The notes beneath the pieces were generated by a model, which was given only the letters and a program-made list of their open reading frames with translations, was not told the DNA's origin and did not search any database. This document shows, in pieces, positions 45,975 to 56,704 of a DNA stretch of 64,000 nucleotides (within the stretch, counting starts at the first letter, position 1; each line of letters begins with the position of its first letter). The position numbers were made by a program, and so were the translations under genes. Source of the DNA: Pycnopodia helianthoides (taxonomy: Eukaryota > Echinodermata > Asteroidea > Forcipulatida > Asteriidae); assembly GCA_032158295.1 (NCBI GenBank), contig CM063258.1:16033703-16097702 (forward strand), in the 5' to 3' direction.

Positions 45975-47451
45975 ATTCATAAATACCTGTCCATTAAATT
46001 TGAGAACAAATCTGACAGTTAATTCTCAGCTCACATCAACTCTGGGTTGAATTTCTATGTGTTGACAGAAGACTAAAATGAGATGAAAATATATTAAATG
46101 TAAATTTTTCTCAGGAAAAATTTATGCAAGTGTGAAATGAAAATGCAGTGGTAGTAGTGTTTCAAAAATCCACAGGAAATTTTCCTATGAAGTGGCTTGG
46201 TAGTGTGAAAAGGGCTATTGAGTGTTCGAAAAAACCTAAGAGGACCCTGCAACAATGAAAATGATCAATTACTTAAGACAAGTGCAATAATTTAAACTAT
46301 TTAATTACAAGATAGAATATTTCAAAAATGTAAGGACTTATTTTAGATCCATTCATAAAAAATAGAACCAAGACAATGCTGAGAATGTCTGCTTTGAGGT
46401 AATCCTTGCATGCTGCCATTTTAGCTGTATGGACATTATCAGCTTTCCCATTGATTGATCTGGTTTATTTTGCCATACAGGTATGTCACATGGTATCGAT
46501 TGAAAATCATATAATGCTGCAAGGTGCAAAATGGGCAACTGGAGCTCTATCTATTGTTAGAACGTAAAGTATGGCATGGGCCATTTCAGCAAACAATGTT
46601 ATGTTTTCTCATTGATAGCAACGTCATTGTCTGCATTGATCTATTCTTGCATCAACAGAGTTGCTTACTGAAATGGCGACCAGTGCCTGCTTGACATTTC
46701 TTTCTGAGTTGTCCCTCTTGTGCCTGCGGTGTCATACAATCTTTGGTATTGATACTTTATGTCCACAGCTGAAGTAGAGGGCATGCACAGCAGACACTGA
46801 TGAAAATGGCGCTAAGCATTCTCCATGTTCTTGTTTTTTCAATGGAGTTCTTTCTTTTTTTGAAGAAATTTTATTTCAAATACCACAAAATGCAAGTGCA
46901 AGAAAATACAAACTTGTGAATGATATTAAAACCTAGGTTAATATTTATTGAAGTTTGAATCCGACAAAATGATGAAGTTACAATCAACACTTCAATTACA
47001 TGGATAGGTTTTTCTATTTCTACCTCCATGACTACATGAATGAATAAGGAATAAGGAACAAGAACAATTTAGAAAAGTGTTGTGTACATACCAAGATCAT
47101 TGTGCCCAGTTTAAGCTCTGTACCATATTGGCAGTCACATCTTCAAAACCATATATGCCAAAGTCAAGAAACAGTTTGTTAATGGCAGTTTCTTAATAGT
47201 TCTTTTGTGTCCATCATCTTAAAGGGAGAAGATCTTGTTGCATCCATGCATCTTGGTAGTTTAGTGTCTCAGTTTCTTAACGGTGTTAAAGACAGTCATT
47301 CAAAGGCAGCTTGTCATGTGTTGTATGTGGTAGGCAGCTGTTAATATCTTCAACAAAGACATGGTACTAGTTTGCAGTTTCTTCAAAGCGTTGGTTGTTT
47401 CAGAGTTGGTTTGTTTTGTGATTTGTCATGGTCTTTCCTCCAGGAATGTAT

Positions 47452-48009
47452 CTAGAGAATGTTACCATCTTGGAGTGGTAGGCGGCCATTACCATCAAGA
47501 ACATAGCATGATGTTATTGAGGTTGGGTTTGTAGGTTTGACTTCTGGTGGGATGATGTTCATCTCACAGACGATATCCTTCATTTCTGTACAAACTGTAC
47601 TGTACCACATGCCAGCATGCAACGTAGCACAGTCTCTTGGATTAGCTGTAGGATTTCCTGAGGTCCAGCTTGCATAAGATGTAAGTGTTTGATCAGCAGT
47701 ATAGCAGAGTTCATCTGTGTTTCTAGCATTGCAGTCAATCCATGCTTCGGACACACCGAGTGATCTCATCTTACTGTTGGTAAAGTCATTTTCTTCTGAA
47801 GATTCAATCTGAAGGATTACCCCACCTTTTTCTTGACAGTAGGTTTTTGCATCGTTCATTGTAGATTTGATTTTATGAACTGAGTAGCAGGATGAACCAA
47901 ACTTAACCCAGTCACTTGGGCAAGCAGACTGTCCATTTACTCCAAGCACAAATTGAATTAAAACGTTATAGAGGCAAATTGCAGCAACAATTCCTAATCT
48001 TTTCACCAT
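47452..48009 (-). CDS. secreted C-type lectin, copy 4 (intact, 185 aa)
   Basis: Start ATG 48007-48009 (MVKRLG); an ATG two codons earlier (48015, MKMVKR) also exists here because of a G-to-A change and may be used. Nearly identical to copy 3 over the signal and first two thirds. It differs at TADQTL (TDDLTL in copy 3) and at the loop NPTANPRDC. The TADQTL form is shared with copies 1, 5 and 6, which suggests a patch acquired by conversion. All nine mature cysteines are present. Confidence 0.85.
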   Translation of the reverse strand: MVKRLGIVAAICLYNVLIQFVLGVNGQSACPSDWVKFGSSCYSVHKIKSTMNDAKTYCQEKGGVILQIESSEENDFTNSKMRSLGVSEAWIDCNARNTDELCYTADQTLTSYASWTSGNPTANPRDCATLHAGMWYSTVCTEMKDIVCEMNIIPPEVKPTNPTSITSCYVLDGNGRLPLQDGNIL

Positions 48010-48725
48010 TTTCATTTTTGATGGAATGTTGAAAAAATGATCAGAATTTGTGTAACTTAACTTTAAGGAGAAGTCAGGCAAACACACTGTCAAATCCCTT
48101 CAACTTTAAAAACTACAAAAAGCTTTGGTCATTATGCTATATATTGAGTTTTTCATCTGGTGAAACAATGACAAGTGTTGCTGGTTACTGACAAACTGAA
48201 CAGCTCTCAGAAAAACTGTTCTTAATAATGAAGTCCATAAAAACTGGCGTCTGTTTTGTTTTAATGCTGTAAGGGTAGTAGCAGTAAAGAGACCAGACTG
48301 AATTTCATTTTTCATTATTTATGAAGAGTAGCAATAGAGAACCACTTTGTCTTGTTGAAGTCATACATTAGCACACACCACTTTGTTTTTTTCTAGGATT
48401 TATACTATTGATTTAAAACCTGAATTGTTAAAAAGTATTACACTCGTTAGTCTGTCACTATGGAAACAGAAGTAAACAGTGAGTCCTAACTTCTAATGAG
48501 AATTTTAATGGTCCATTTGATCGTTTTTACATGTTACTACCTGATCATGCATAGTATAGAGCCTCGTTAACTGAACGCTATTCAAAAACTAAGCTTTACA
48601 ACTTTTGCTAATTATTTTCTTTACTTGATAGTTTTCCCCCATCACTAGGGGTGAGGGGTAACAGAAATGGAGCTGTTATCATTGTATTGTTACATTCCCT
48701 GCATACACTAAGCAATCATGATTAA

Positions 48726-48868
48726 GGGAATATAAGAGTGGTGACGAGGTCTTCATTGCATGTTTAAAACCACACAGCATCGTGGCCAGGCAATAAAGGA
48801 CCTCGCCTTTAGCCAAGACCCTGCATGGTTTTAAACAGGTTTTTAAGACTGAGTCACTCTTTTATTCA
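48726..48868. mobile_element. hairpin MITE, unit 4
   Basis: Left GGGAATATAAGAGTGGTGAC, right GTCACTCTTTTATTC. Confidence 0.7.
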
Positions 48869-48988
48869 CATTCATAAATACCTTTCCATTAAATTTGAGA
48901 ACAAATCTGACAGTTAATTCTCAGCTCAACTCAACTCTGGGTTGAATTTCTATTTGTTGACAGAAGACTAAAGTGAGATGAAAATATA

Positions 48989-49380
48989 TTAAAGGCACAT
49001 TACAGAATTGGTAAGAAAAAAACTTGTAAAATATACTTTTGATCACAGATTTACATCAAACTTACACTGTCTAATGATGATGATAGTAGAAAACATCCCT
49101 TGAAATATTTCTGTCTGAAATGCCATATTTGATGGGAAATGAATAAACTAATTTTCCGAATGGAGTTTATCGCTCAGTGAGCGTTTTATTCATTTGTTGA
49201 ATCTATATGATTTCATGCAAATGTGTAATCGGTTTTTCACTATTTTCTCGTGACCCAGATGGCCGATCGATCTCAAACTTCTACAGGTTTGTCAGTTTAT
49301 GTATATGGTGGATAACATAAAGTGCTTACACTGCCAGCAACTGTTTTGTTAGCAAAACCAATTCTGTAATGTTCCTTTAA
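48989..49380 (-). mobile_element. GAACATTACAG MITE, copy 3, inserted in lectin unit 4
   Basis: TTAA at 48989-48992 and 49377-49380; inverted relative to the copies at 6175 and 34745. Absent from units 1-3 and 5, so it inserted after unit duplication. Termini AGGCACATTACAGAATTGG and CCAATTCTGTAATGTTCCT. Confidence 0.92.
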
Positions 49381-49477
49381 ATGTAAATTTTTCTCAGGGA
49401 AAATTGACGCAAGTGTGAAATGAAAATGCGGTGGTGGTAGTGTTTCAAAAATCCACAGGAAATTTTCCTAGGAAGTG

Positions 49478-52080
49478 GCTTGGTAGTGTGAAAAGGGCTA
49501 TTGAGTGTTCAAAAAAACCTAAGAGGACCCTGCAACAATGAAAATGATTAATTACTTAAGACAAGTGCAATAATTTAAACTATTTAATTACAAGACAGAA
49601 TATTTCAAAAATGTAAGGACTTATTTTAGATCCATTCATAAAAAATAGAACCAAGACAATGCTGAGAATGTCTGCTTTGAGGTAATCCTTGCATGCTGCC
49701 ATTTTAGCTGTATGGACAATATCAGCTTTCCCATTGATCGATCTGGTTTATTTTGCCATACAGGTATGTCACATGGTATTGATTGAAAATCATATAATGC
49801 CGCAAGGTGCAAAATGGGCAACTGGAGCTCTATCTATTGTTAGAACGTAAAGTATAGCATGGGCCATTTCAGCAAACAAATGTTATGTTTTCTCATTGAT
49901 AGCAATGTCATTGTCTGCATTGATCTATTGATGCATCAACAGAGTTGCTTACTGAAATGGCGACCAGTGCCTGCTTGACATTTCTGTCTGAGTTGTCCCT
50001 CTTGTGCCTGCAGTGTCATACAATCTTTGGTATTGATACTTTATGTCCACAGCTGAAAGAGAGGGCATGCACAGCAGACACTGATGGCAATGGCGCTAAG
50101 CATTCTCCATGTTCTAGTTCTTTTGATGGAGTTTTTTTTTGTGAAGAAATACATTTTTTATTTCAAATACCACAAAATGCAAGTGCAAGAAAATACAAAC
50201 TTGTGAATGATATTAAAACCTAAGTTAATATTTATTGAAGTTTGAATCCGACAAAATGATGAAGTTACAATAAATACTTGGAATTAAATGGATAGGTTTT
50301 CTATTTCTACCTCCATGACTACATGAATGAATAAGGAATAAGGAACAAGAACAATTTAGAAAAGTGTTGTGTACATACCAAGATCATTGTGCCCAGTTTA
50401 AGCTCTGTACCATATTGGCAGTCACATCTTCAAACCATATATGCCAAAGTCAAGAAACAGTTTGTTGCTGGCGTTTTAAAATAGTTCTTTTGTGTCCATC
50501 ATCTTCAAGTAGAAGATCTTGTTGCATCCATGCATCTTGATAGTTTAGTATCTCAGTTTCTTAAGAGTGTTAAAGACAGTCTTTCAAAGGCAGCTTGTCA
50601 TGTGTTGTATGTGGTAGGTGGCTGTTAATATCTTCATCAAAGACATGGCACTTGATGGCAGTTTCTTCAAAGCATTTGTTGGTAAAGATGTTTTTTCAGA
50701 GATGTATTTTTGGTGATTTTTCATGGTCTTTCCTCCATGAATGTGTTTAGAGAATGTTACCATCTTGGAGTGGTAGGCGGCCATAATTATCAAGAACATA
50801 GCATGAGGTTAATGAGGTTGGGTTTGTAGGTTTGACTTCTGGTGGGACGATGTTCATCTCACAGAAGATATTCCTCCCTATTGCACAACTACTACTGTAC
50901 CACATGCCAGAAGTGTGCAACATAGCACACTCCACACTATAAGTAGGATTTCCTGTGATCCAGCTTGCATAAGATGTAAGTGTTTGATCAGCAGTATAGC
51001 AGAGTTCATCTGTGTTTCTAGCATTGCAGTCAATCCATGCACTGACACACCAAGTGATTTCATCTTATCTACGATAAAGTAGTTTTCTTCTGAAGATTCA
51101 ATCCGTAGAATTGCTCCACCTTTTTCTTTACAGTAGGGTTTTGGCGTTGTTCATTGTATATACTTGATGTTATGAACTGAGTAGCAGGATGAACCAAACT
51201 TAACCAGTCACTGGGGCAAGCAGACTGTCCACTTACTCCAAGCACAAATTGAATCAAGACTTTATAGAGGCAAATTGCAGCAACAATTCCTAATCTTTTC
51301 ACCATTTTCACTTTTTGATGGAGTGTTGAAAAGTTGATCAGAATTTGTGTAACTTTAGTGTAAGGAGATGTCAGGCAAAAACACTGTCAAATTCCTTCAA
51401 CTTTAAAAACTTCAAAAGTTTGTCTTTTGTCTGGTGAAGTAATGACAAGTGTTGCTGGTTACTGACAAACTGAACAGCTCTGAGAATAACTGCTCTTAAT
51501 AATGAAGAACTGATCAACTGGTGTCTGTTTTATTTCAATGTTATAAGGATAGTAGGAGTGAAGGGACCTGACTGATATTTCTTTTCTATGAAGGTAGCCA
51601 TGTGGAAGATTCTCATAAAAATGCAATTGATCTGATGAAGCACACACCCCACTTCGTTTCCCGGGAAATATTAATTGATTTAATGCCTGAATTGTTAAAA
51701 ATATTGCACCCGATACCCTGTCACTATGGAAACAAAAGTAAACAGTTAATCTTGACTTCTAATGAGAATTTAAATGGCTCTTTTCACCACTATACACGTT
51801 ACCTATTAGGTCATATATAATAGAGTTCCTGGTAAATTGAAGGTTATGCATAAACTAAGTGTTAAAAGTTTTGCAAATTATTTGCTTTCTATGATGGTTT
51901 CCCCTATCACCAGGGCGGTAACAGAAATGGACCTGTTTCACATTGTGTTGCCACGTGGTCCCTGTATAGAATTAGCAATTATGACTGATTATAGTCATGC
52001 AAAAAAAGGACCAACTTATTTTCCCTTTCAGCCTTGCTTTTGCTGCACTGTTTTAAACTCTGGCCCTTTTTGAAACCACG
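49478..52080 (-). repeat. lectin tandem unit 5
   Basis: Starts at GGCTTGGTAGTGTG (49478) and loses clear similarity to the other units past about 51960, before the region where the hairpin MITE lies in units 1-4. Confidence 0.75.
50747..51305 (-). pseudogene. C-type lectin copy 5, multiply frameshifted
   Basis: The signal peptide from ATG 51303-51305 is intact (MVKRLG to SGQSACPSDW). A base is then lost at about 51208, length changes occur near 51140-51165, and another loss lies at about 51040. The remaining blocks, WITGNPTYSVEC, WYSSSC and the conserved tail ending at 50747, are in frame with each other. Downstream of the stop the sequence is like the other units. Clear pseudogene. Confidence 0.85.
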
Positions 52081-52149
52081 ATTTGGCTCAAGCTTTTGCC
52101 CTGTCCAACTGTTTGAAGCCCTGTAATAAAAGCAAACATTTTCAAAAAA

Positions 52150-52330
52150 ATATCTGACGTAGCCTAAGCCAGAGCTTTAGCAGAACTTAAGCCATAGCCT
52201 AAGTCAGAGGCTGAGCCAGAGCCCAAGTCAGAGCCTGAGTCAGAGCCTAAGTCAACGTCTTAGCCTAAGTCAGAGCCCAAGCCAGAGCCTAAGCCAGAGC
52301 CCAAGCCAGAGCCCAAGCCAAAGCCATAGT
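52150..52330 (+). repeat. degenerate 12-bp tandem repeat (GCCCAAGCCAGA)
   Basis: About 14 units of GCC(C/T)AAG(C/T)CAGA-type sequence. One frame reads (PEPK)n but carries several in-frame TAG codons, so it is not a long coding segment. Confidence 0.8.
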
Positions 52331-52701
52331 TTTTAAAAAGGCCATTATCAATACAACATAAGAATCTGTGTTTACATTGTTAGTTTATGCCTGTGTTTTT
52401 ATTTAGTTTGTATTTATATGTTTTGGGGGTATTGTTTACCCATGAAAAACCCTGTCCACACAATAGTTAAAGAGCAAACAATCCATGAGAGTTTTCACAA
52501 GGTTAAAATCAATTTAAGAATCATTAAAGTCTTGCTGTCAGGGGCAATCCAAGTTGCCTGTAAATCTGATTTTTAAATTTTTTTTTTAAGTTGTGGCTTT
52601 CAAATTTTGAAAGATTATGCAACAGTTAAAATGACTGGGTGTCGCAAAAACTGAAATAAGTTAATTATATAATAATGAAATGATGTCAGAACTGTTACGA
52701 C

Positions 52702-53163
52702 TTAAAGGTAGAGTAATTTTTGGTAAAGACACTGGGAAAAATTTTGTGTAATTTTTATCCAAACGTCTCCTTGTTAAAGGTGGTATTAATGGTAGTAGGC
52801 CCTTAACTGTTCCTGCAAAATTAATTTGTCTAAAGTGCCCTTGTTGAATAGAAATCACTAAAAGTATGTCAAAATATTTGATTCTGCAAAACTCATGGCG
52901 AGTTTTGGAGATTCATATTTCTATGGTGTCTGTTTGTGAATGCTGCGGCCAGAGATGTGGTTGGTACCCGCTGTCACCTCCCTAAACTTGGATGGATTCA
53001 ACATTCTTTATGAAAATACTGTGACAGTTTGTATCTGTTTTCTCAACAAGTACACTATATTCAGCTGAAACTTTCACAGGTAACTTTTATTGTATTATTC
53101 TTGATAATTTGGCTTATAATTAAGCAATCACTGACCGAATCCAACCTATGACCCTACCTTTAA
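52702..53163 (+). mobile_element. TTAA MITE, AGGTAGGGTC family, between lectin units 5 and 6
   Basis: TTAA 52702-52705 plus AGGTAGAGTAATTTTTGG; right end TATGACCCTACCT plus TTAA 53160-53163. Interior shares TGAATGCTGCGGCCAGAGATG with the copy at 19788. Confidence 0.8.
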
Positions 53164-55000
53164 GTTAGATCCATTCATAAAAAGAGAACCAAGACAATGC
53201 TGTACATGTCTGCTTTGAGGCAATTCTTGCATACAGCCATTTTAGCTCAGGGACAATTTCAGCTTTCTAATTTGTGTCTGGTTAATATTGCCATAAAGAT
53301 ATGACGTCTGACATTGTTACCTTATGTCTACAGTTGGCATAGAGACTGTGCACAACAGACAAAGATGACAATTGAGCTCAGTATTCTCATAGTTAATACG
53401 GGTCCATGATTTTGTTTTTAAAAAAAACACAAAGATTTTAAATATCAAATACCAGAAAAATGTAAAAAATAGATAGACGCAACCGTGTTAGTCTGAAAGA
53501 TAAAACAAGGAACGTAGTGGTTGTACTGTAAGACTAATTAATTTTCAAAAAAGTGCATGAGCTTTCGTGGAAACAACTTCATCCGATACAGCAAAGGGAC
53601 CTAGATAATACAAATTTGTGAATGATATTTAAAACAGAAATTTATTCTGAAGTTTGAATCAGACAAAAGATGAAGTTACAGAAGTTTCGTTCATACTTGG
53701 AGTATATGAACTGTTTTCTATCTCTACCACCATTATAACTGGATGGACGAATACAATAGAAAACTCAGAAATGTGATATGTTCATACCTAGATCACAGAG
53801 TCCAGATAAAGCCCTTTGCTTGATTGGGCACTAACACCTTCAAAACAATAATCTAAGAGTATGTCAAAGTCAAAACAGTCTCAATGTTTCATTTGTGTTC
53901 ATCATCTTCAAGTAGAGGTTGATGAGCCTCATGGCAGTTACAATGTATATTTGTTTTTAAAAAACAAATGTGCTATACAACTGGCAGACGCTATACTGAA
54001 GGCGGTTTTGCAAGGACTGTTTCTAATGTGTGGTGGGCGCCATCATTGTAAACAAAACAAAGGTATGACCGCTGGCTGTTTTTATTTTGGCATGTGATTA
54101 TGGTCTTCCTCCATGATTGTGTCTATAGAATGCTGTGATCTTGGAGTGGTAGGCGGCCATTATCATCAAGAACATAGCATGATGTCATTGAGGTTGGGTT
54201 TGTAGATTTGACTTCTGGGTGGATGATGTTTACTTCACAGGCGATATCCTTCTTTTCTGTACAAACTGTACTGTACCACATGCCATTGTTTAATATAGTA
54301 GCACAGTTTCCTATGGTAGCTGTAGGATTTCCTGAGGTCCAGCTTGCGTAAGATGCAAGTGTTTGATCAGCAGTATAGCAGAGTTCATCTGTGTTTCTAG
54401 CATTGCAGTCAATCCATGCACTGGACAAATGATGTGATAACACCTCCTCCGTGATAAAGTCATTTTCTTCCGAAGATTCTATCCGAAGAATCGCTCCACC
54501 TCTTTCTTGACAGTAGGTTTTTGAACCGTTCCATGTAGATTCGGTGTCATGAAATGAGTAGCAGGAGGAACCAAACATAACCCAGCCACTTGGGCAAGCA
54601 GACTGTCCATTTACTCCAAGCACAAATTGAATCAGGTAATTATAGAGGCAAACTGCAGCAACAGTTCCTAATCTTTTCACCATTTTCAATTTGTATTGGA
54701 ATGTTGAAAATATCATAAAGTTTATTATCAACTGCGTAACTTTACTCGAGACGAGACCAGGCAAAAAACACCCTATCACATCCCTGCAAGATTAGAAAAC
54801 CACAAATGCTTTGTTCTTTATGCTATAAATTGAGTCTTCCCTCTGGTAAATTTAAGACTAGTGTTGCTGGTTGTCTGTACCCGTACTTACAAACTGTACA
54901 GCTCTGAAAATAACTCTCTTTTTATGGAAAAATAAAGTAAAGAAATAGTAGGAAGAAGGAAGGGACCAGATCAATCCTTCTTCTTCGATCGCTAGGCTAT
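53164..55000 (-). repeat. diverged lectin unit 6 (partial)
   Basis: 53164-53290 keeps the spacer block TAGATCCATTCATAAAAA, CCAAGACAATGCTG, CTGCTTTGAGG. Lectin copy 6 and an upstream region with the CTATAAATTGAG element follow. 53467-53610 is an insertion absent from other units, containing GTGTTAGTCTGAAAGATAAAAC and GCATGAGCTTTCGTGG, words typical of a dispersed element. Confidence 0.65.
54123..54683 (-). CDS. secreted C-type lectin, copy 6 (intact, 186 aa)
   Basis: Start ATG 54681-54683 (MVKRLGTVAAVCLYNYL...). More divergent at the nucleotide level than copies 2-4, yet the protein is highly conserved: WIDCNARNTDELCY, NPTATIGNC (as copy 3), WYS, and tail ending PLQDHSIL. Specific changes: WVMFGSS, a sequon NGS in TWNGSKTYC, and the pre-WID segment TEEVLSHHLSSA. 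The in-frame ATG at 54779 is probably 5' UTR. Confidence 0.85.
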   Translation of the reverse strand: MVKRLGTVAAVCLYNYLIQFVLGVNGQSACPSGWVMFGSSCYSFHDTESTWNGSKTYCQERGGAILRIESSEENDFITEEVLSHHLSSAWIDCNARNTDELCYTADQTLASYASWTSGNPTATIGNCATILNNGMWYSTVCTEKKDIACEVNIIHPEVKSTNPTSMTSCYVLDDNGRLPLQDHSIL

Positions 55001-55488
55001 ATGGAGAAATTTCTCATAAAACCCCAATTAGTCTTGAGGAAGTGATTAACATGATATATCAGACATCACCCTTCCACTGCTTATCTATTGATTGTCTAGA
55101 ACAATGACGGTCATTCATTTATTTGCCATTTTATTCAAAAGCATGACTCGACTTTGACCTTTCCTTCCAGTCCAAACAGAAAGTTCGGATAAAAATAATA
55201 ATATTTCCTGAACAAGATGTCATAAATTCATTATCTTTGTGCCGTTTGGTAGCTTATTACACAATTAATTTTTTGTTTTAATCGTGACCCTAAGTTGACC
55301 TTTCTTCCGGTCCAAGAAGGAAGTTCAAACTTAAAAATTCACCAATCCTGTACCATCTGGGATGAGGCTAGGAATCGGGGTCCTATAGCACATGGTTAAG
55401 TTTGAATGAAGGTATAAATTAGTGTCAGGTTCAGGGTCAGGTTTGATTAAGTTTGCTTTTCTGAGAATCCTTGGCTTCACAACCAGAC
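55001..55488. other. no supportable feature
   Basis: Intergenic, AT-rich, with two related TTGACCTTTC-TTCC-GTCCAA patches at 55157-55177 and 55296-55318. Confidence 0.4.
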
Positions 55489-55873
55489 TTAAAGGAACAT
55501 TACAGAATTGGTTTTTGCTAACAAAACATTTGCTGGCAGTGTAAGCACTTTATGTAATCCACCATATACATAAACTGACAAACCTGTAGAAGTTTGAGAT
55601 CGATCGGCCATCTGGGTCACAAGAAAAATAGTGAAAAACCGATTGCACATTTGCATGAAATCATATAGGTTCAACAAATGAATAAAACGCTCACTGAGCG
55701 ATAAACTCCAATCGGAAAATTAGTTTATTCATTTCTCATCAAATATGGCATTTCAGACAGAAATATTTCAAGGGATGTTTTCTACTATCATCATCATTAG
55801 ACCGTGTAAGTTTTATGTAAATCTGTGATCAAAAGTATATTTTACAATTACCAATTCTGTAAAGTTCCTTTAA
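55489..55873 (+). mobile_element. GAACATTACAG MITE, copy 4
   Basis: TTAA 55489-55492; right end ATTCTGTAAAGTTCCT and TTAA 55870-55873, which is also the left TTAA of the next element. Confidence 0.9.
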
Positions 55874-56274
55874 AGGCACTGGACACTATTGGTAATTACT
55901 CAAAATAATTGTTAGCATAAAAACTTACTTGGTAACAAGCAATGGAGAGCTGCTGATAGTATAAAACATTGTGAGAAACGGCTCCCTCTGAAGTAACGTA
56001 ATTTTTGAGAAAGAAGTAATTTCTCAGTAAAATATTTGAATTGATTTTGAGACCTCACGCGTGAGGTCTCGAAATCAAGCAATCAAGCATCTGAAAGCAC
56101 ACAACTTCGTGTGACAAGGGTGTTTTTTCTTCCATTATTATCTCGCAACTTTGACGACCAATTGAGTTAAAATTTTGACAGGTTTGTTATTTTGTGCATA
56201 TGTTAAGATACACCAAGTGAGAAGACTGGTCTTTGACAATTACCAAAGGTGTCCTGGGTGTCCAGTGTCTTTAA
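55870..56274 (+). mobile_element. GGCACTGGACAC MITE, copy 4, abutting the previous element
   Basis: Starts at the shared TTAA (55870-55873) with AGGCACTGGACACTATTGG and ends GTGTCCAGTGTCT, TTAA 56271-56274. Its right end has a short internal duplication, GTGTCCTGGGTGTCCAG. Confidence 0.9.
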
Positions 56275-56704
56275 CATATAAAATGAAATGAAATAGTGAA
56301 GACTGAGTGAATTCATCATTCAAGGAGATAACAGTGAATCAGCATAAAAAACTTTGAATATAGAGAAAGTTGGCCTTAAAAAATTGTTTTATTGTTTACA
56401 GTACTGATTTGTCCGAGGTCTCGGTCCCAGTATTGGTCTCGGATTTTGTGGTCTCGACCAAAAGACTGTTCAATTTGTCTTTAACTGTAGGTTATCTCTC
56501 ACCATGGTTGTACAATGCAGTGAAGCTTAACAAGAAACAACTCAGGTGTAGGGGCAATCCAAATTGCCTGTAATTTTGTAGGTGAACCGACGAATCAAAG
56601 ATTGAATGAAGAAAATGTAAATGTTTGTTACTCTCGAGCGCTCACAGCTTCAAGAAGGTGACATTACATTATGCCAAAAGGAACCATATTTGCCAGCTAG
56701 CATT

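Larger units (their letters stand above)
43294..46193 (-). repeat. lectin tandem unit 3 (2900 bp)
   Basis: Bounded by GGCTTGGTAGTGTG at 43294 and 46194. It shares most of its sequence with unit 4, including the spacer, gene and upstream region, so these two are the youngest pair. Confidence 0.85.
46194..49477 (-). repeat. lectin tandem unit 4 (3284 bp)
   Basis: Same order as unit 3. The extra 384 bp equals the MITE inserted at 48989-49380. Confidence 0.85.

Noticed and set aside
37288..50223. Plus-strand frames MLTEMATSA... at 37288-37548 and 49945-50223, recurring in lectin units
   Set aside because: The same frame has stop codons in units 2, 3 and 4 (at the CATAG, CCGTGA and AAGTAG positions), so it is not maintained as protein.
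52150..52330. (PEPK)n low-complexity coding segment
   Set aside because: Several in-frame stop codons and no splice sites.
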